From Solirubrobacteraceae bacterium (GTDB lineage: Bacteria; Actinomycetota; Thermoleophilia; Solirubrobacterales; Solirubrobacteraceae), in the NCBI GenBank assembly GCA_016462625.1, contig JAEMSV010000060.1, positions 1-22,699 of the forward strand: a DNA stretch of 22,699 bases. Direction: 5' to 3'. The position numbers and the translations under genes were made by a program. Of the stretch, positions 22,090-22,699 are shown piece by piece. How positions within the stretch are numbered: the first letter of the stretch is position 1; each line of letters starts with the position of its first letter. A model generated the notes under the pieces. The model ran no database searches. It was not told the DNA's origin and saw only the letters and a program-made list of their open reading frames with translations.

Positions 22090-22699
22090 ATGGGCACCGC
22101 CACGACGACCGATGTCCCGCTGCAGCAGGCCCGAGCCGGCCGCATCTTCGAGGCGCTCGAGGTCGAGCACGACTACGTCGTCGAGGAGGCCGAGGGGGCA
22201 CTGCCCGAGGGGCTCGTCGGCACGCTCTACCGCAACGGGCCAGGGCGCCTGGAAGTCGGTGGGCAGCCGCTTGGGCACATGTTCGACGGCGACGGGATGC
22301 TCTCGATGTTCGCCTTCGACGGCTCCGGCGATGTCACGTACCGCAACCGCTACGTGCGCACGAGCCACTACCTCGCCGGCCGGCACTCCGACGGGGCGCC
22401 CATGCGCGGCCTCGGCACGCTGAAGCCCGGCGGGCCGCTCGCCAACGCCCTACGCCTGCCCGTGAACGTCGCGAACACAAGCGTCGTCATGCACGGCGGC
22501 GAGCTGCTCGCGCTCTGGGAGGGCGGCAAGCCCCACGCGCTGGATCCCGACACCCTCGAGACCAAGGGCGTCTACGACTACGACGGCGAGCTGAAGTGGC
22601 TCGGCGCGTTCTCGGCCCACCCGAAGATCGATCCGCTCACGGGAGAGCTCTTCAACTTCGGCATCGACATGGTGCCCCGGCCGATGCTGCGCTGCTACC
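22090..22699 (+). CDS. Carotenoid cleavage oxygenase family protein (3' end outside window)
   Basis: 203 residues are visible from ATG 22090, which has GGGAG four bases upstream. The sequence shows the family's opening blocks: a short N-terminus leading to LPEGLVGTLYRNGPGRLE, then H63-M-F-D-G-D-G-M-L, then NTSVVMHGGELLALWEGGKPH, and SAH177PKIDPLTGELFNFG, where H177 is the first of the four iron-binding histidines. The enzymes are seven-bladed propellers with a non-heme Fe(II) that split conjugated double bonds in carotenoids, apocarotenoids or stilbenes. The remaining three histidines lie beyond the window. A functional link to the desaturase-like gene at 9784 is conceivable but they are 12 kb apart. 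Confidence 0.94.
   Translation, partial: MGTATTTDVPLQQARAGRIFEALEVEHDYVVEEAEGALPEGLVGTLYRNGPGRLEVGGQPLGHMFDGDGMLSMFAFDGSGDVTYRNRYVRTSHYLAGRHSDGAPMRGLGTLKPGGPLANALRLPVNVANTSVVMHGGELLALWEGGKPHALDPDTLETKGVYDYDGELKWLGAFSAHPKIDPLTGELFNFGIDMVPRPMLRCY

Overview
The window reads as chromosomal DNA of a very high-GC actinobacterium. The lineage hint is the combination of near-universal G/C third codon positions, GTG starts, TANNNT boxes placed directly ahead of start codons (leaderless style) and a catabolic gene mix typical of soil Actinomycetota. Thermoleophilia/Solirubrobacterales is a plausible guess that cannot be proven from this sequence alone.

Layout. 1-2382: the C-terminal ~790 residues of a large secreted repeat protein (plus strand). 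2522-4235: tRNA-Ser(GCT) and tRNA-Arg(ACG) flank a minus-strand secreted FecR-domain protein. 4476-9622: a block of poorly recognisable genes, parts of it visibly lower in GC, holding two multi-pass membrane proteins, an orphan 457-residue protein, a small cupin, and a marR gene broken by a one-base frameshift. 9784-12778: a PYROXD2/phytoene-desaturase-like FAD oxidoreductase followed by an SRPBCC protein, then a second SRPBCC-like gene divergent from a TetR regulator. 12762-14135: a secreted beta-propeller (PD40/TolB-like) protein. 14184-18203: a lipophilic-substrate metabolism cluster of dienelactone hydrolase, divergent cytochrome P450, a tiny secreted proline-rich peptide and a medium-chain-type acyl-CoA synthetase. 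18250-18919: a small helical protein whose stop overlaps the start of a ferritin-like helical protein. 18948-19037: two strong hairpins between convergent genes. 19043-21928: a complete paralogue of the first protein on the minus strand. 22090 to the end: the N-terminal third of a carotenoid cleavage oxygenase.

The most distinctive content is the pair of paralogous secreted proteins at the two ends of the window, in opposite orientation. Each is built from three tandem units of about 190 residues, and each unit carries one spaced cysteine pair around an Asn/Asp-Trp-Ser/Ala-like centre, followed by a single CxxC. I recognise no named family for them. The other points of interest are the frameshifted marR, two very tight divergent promoter regions with palindromes, several probably leaderless genes and the translationally coupled ferritin-like pair. 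No stretch longer than 300 bases lacks a gene; there is no CRISPR array, transposase, integrase or rRNA.
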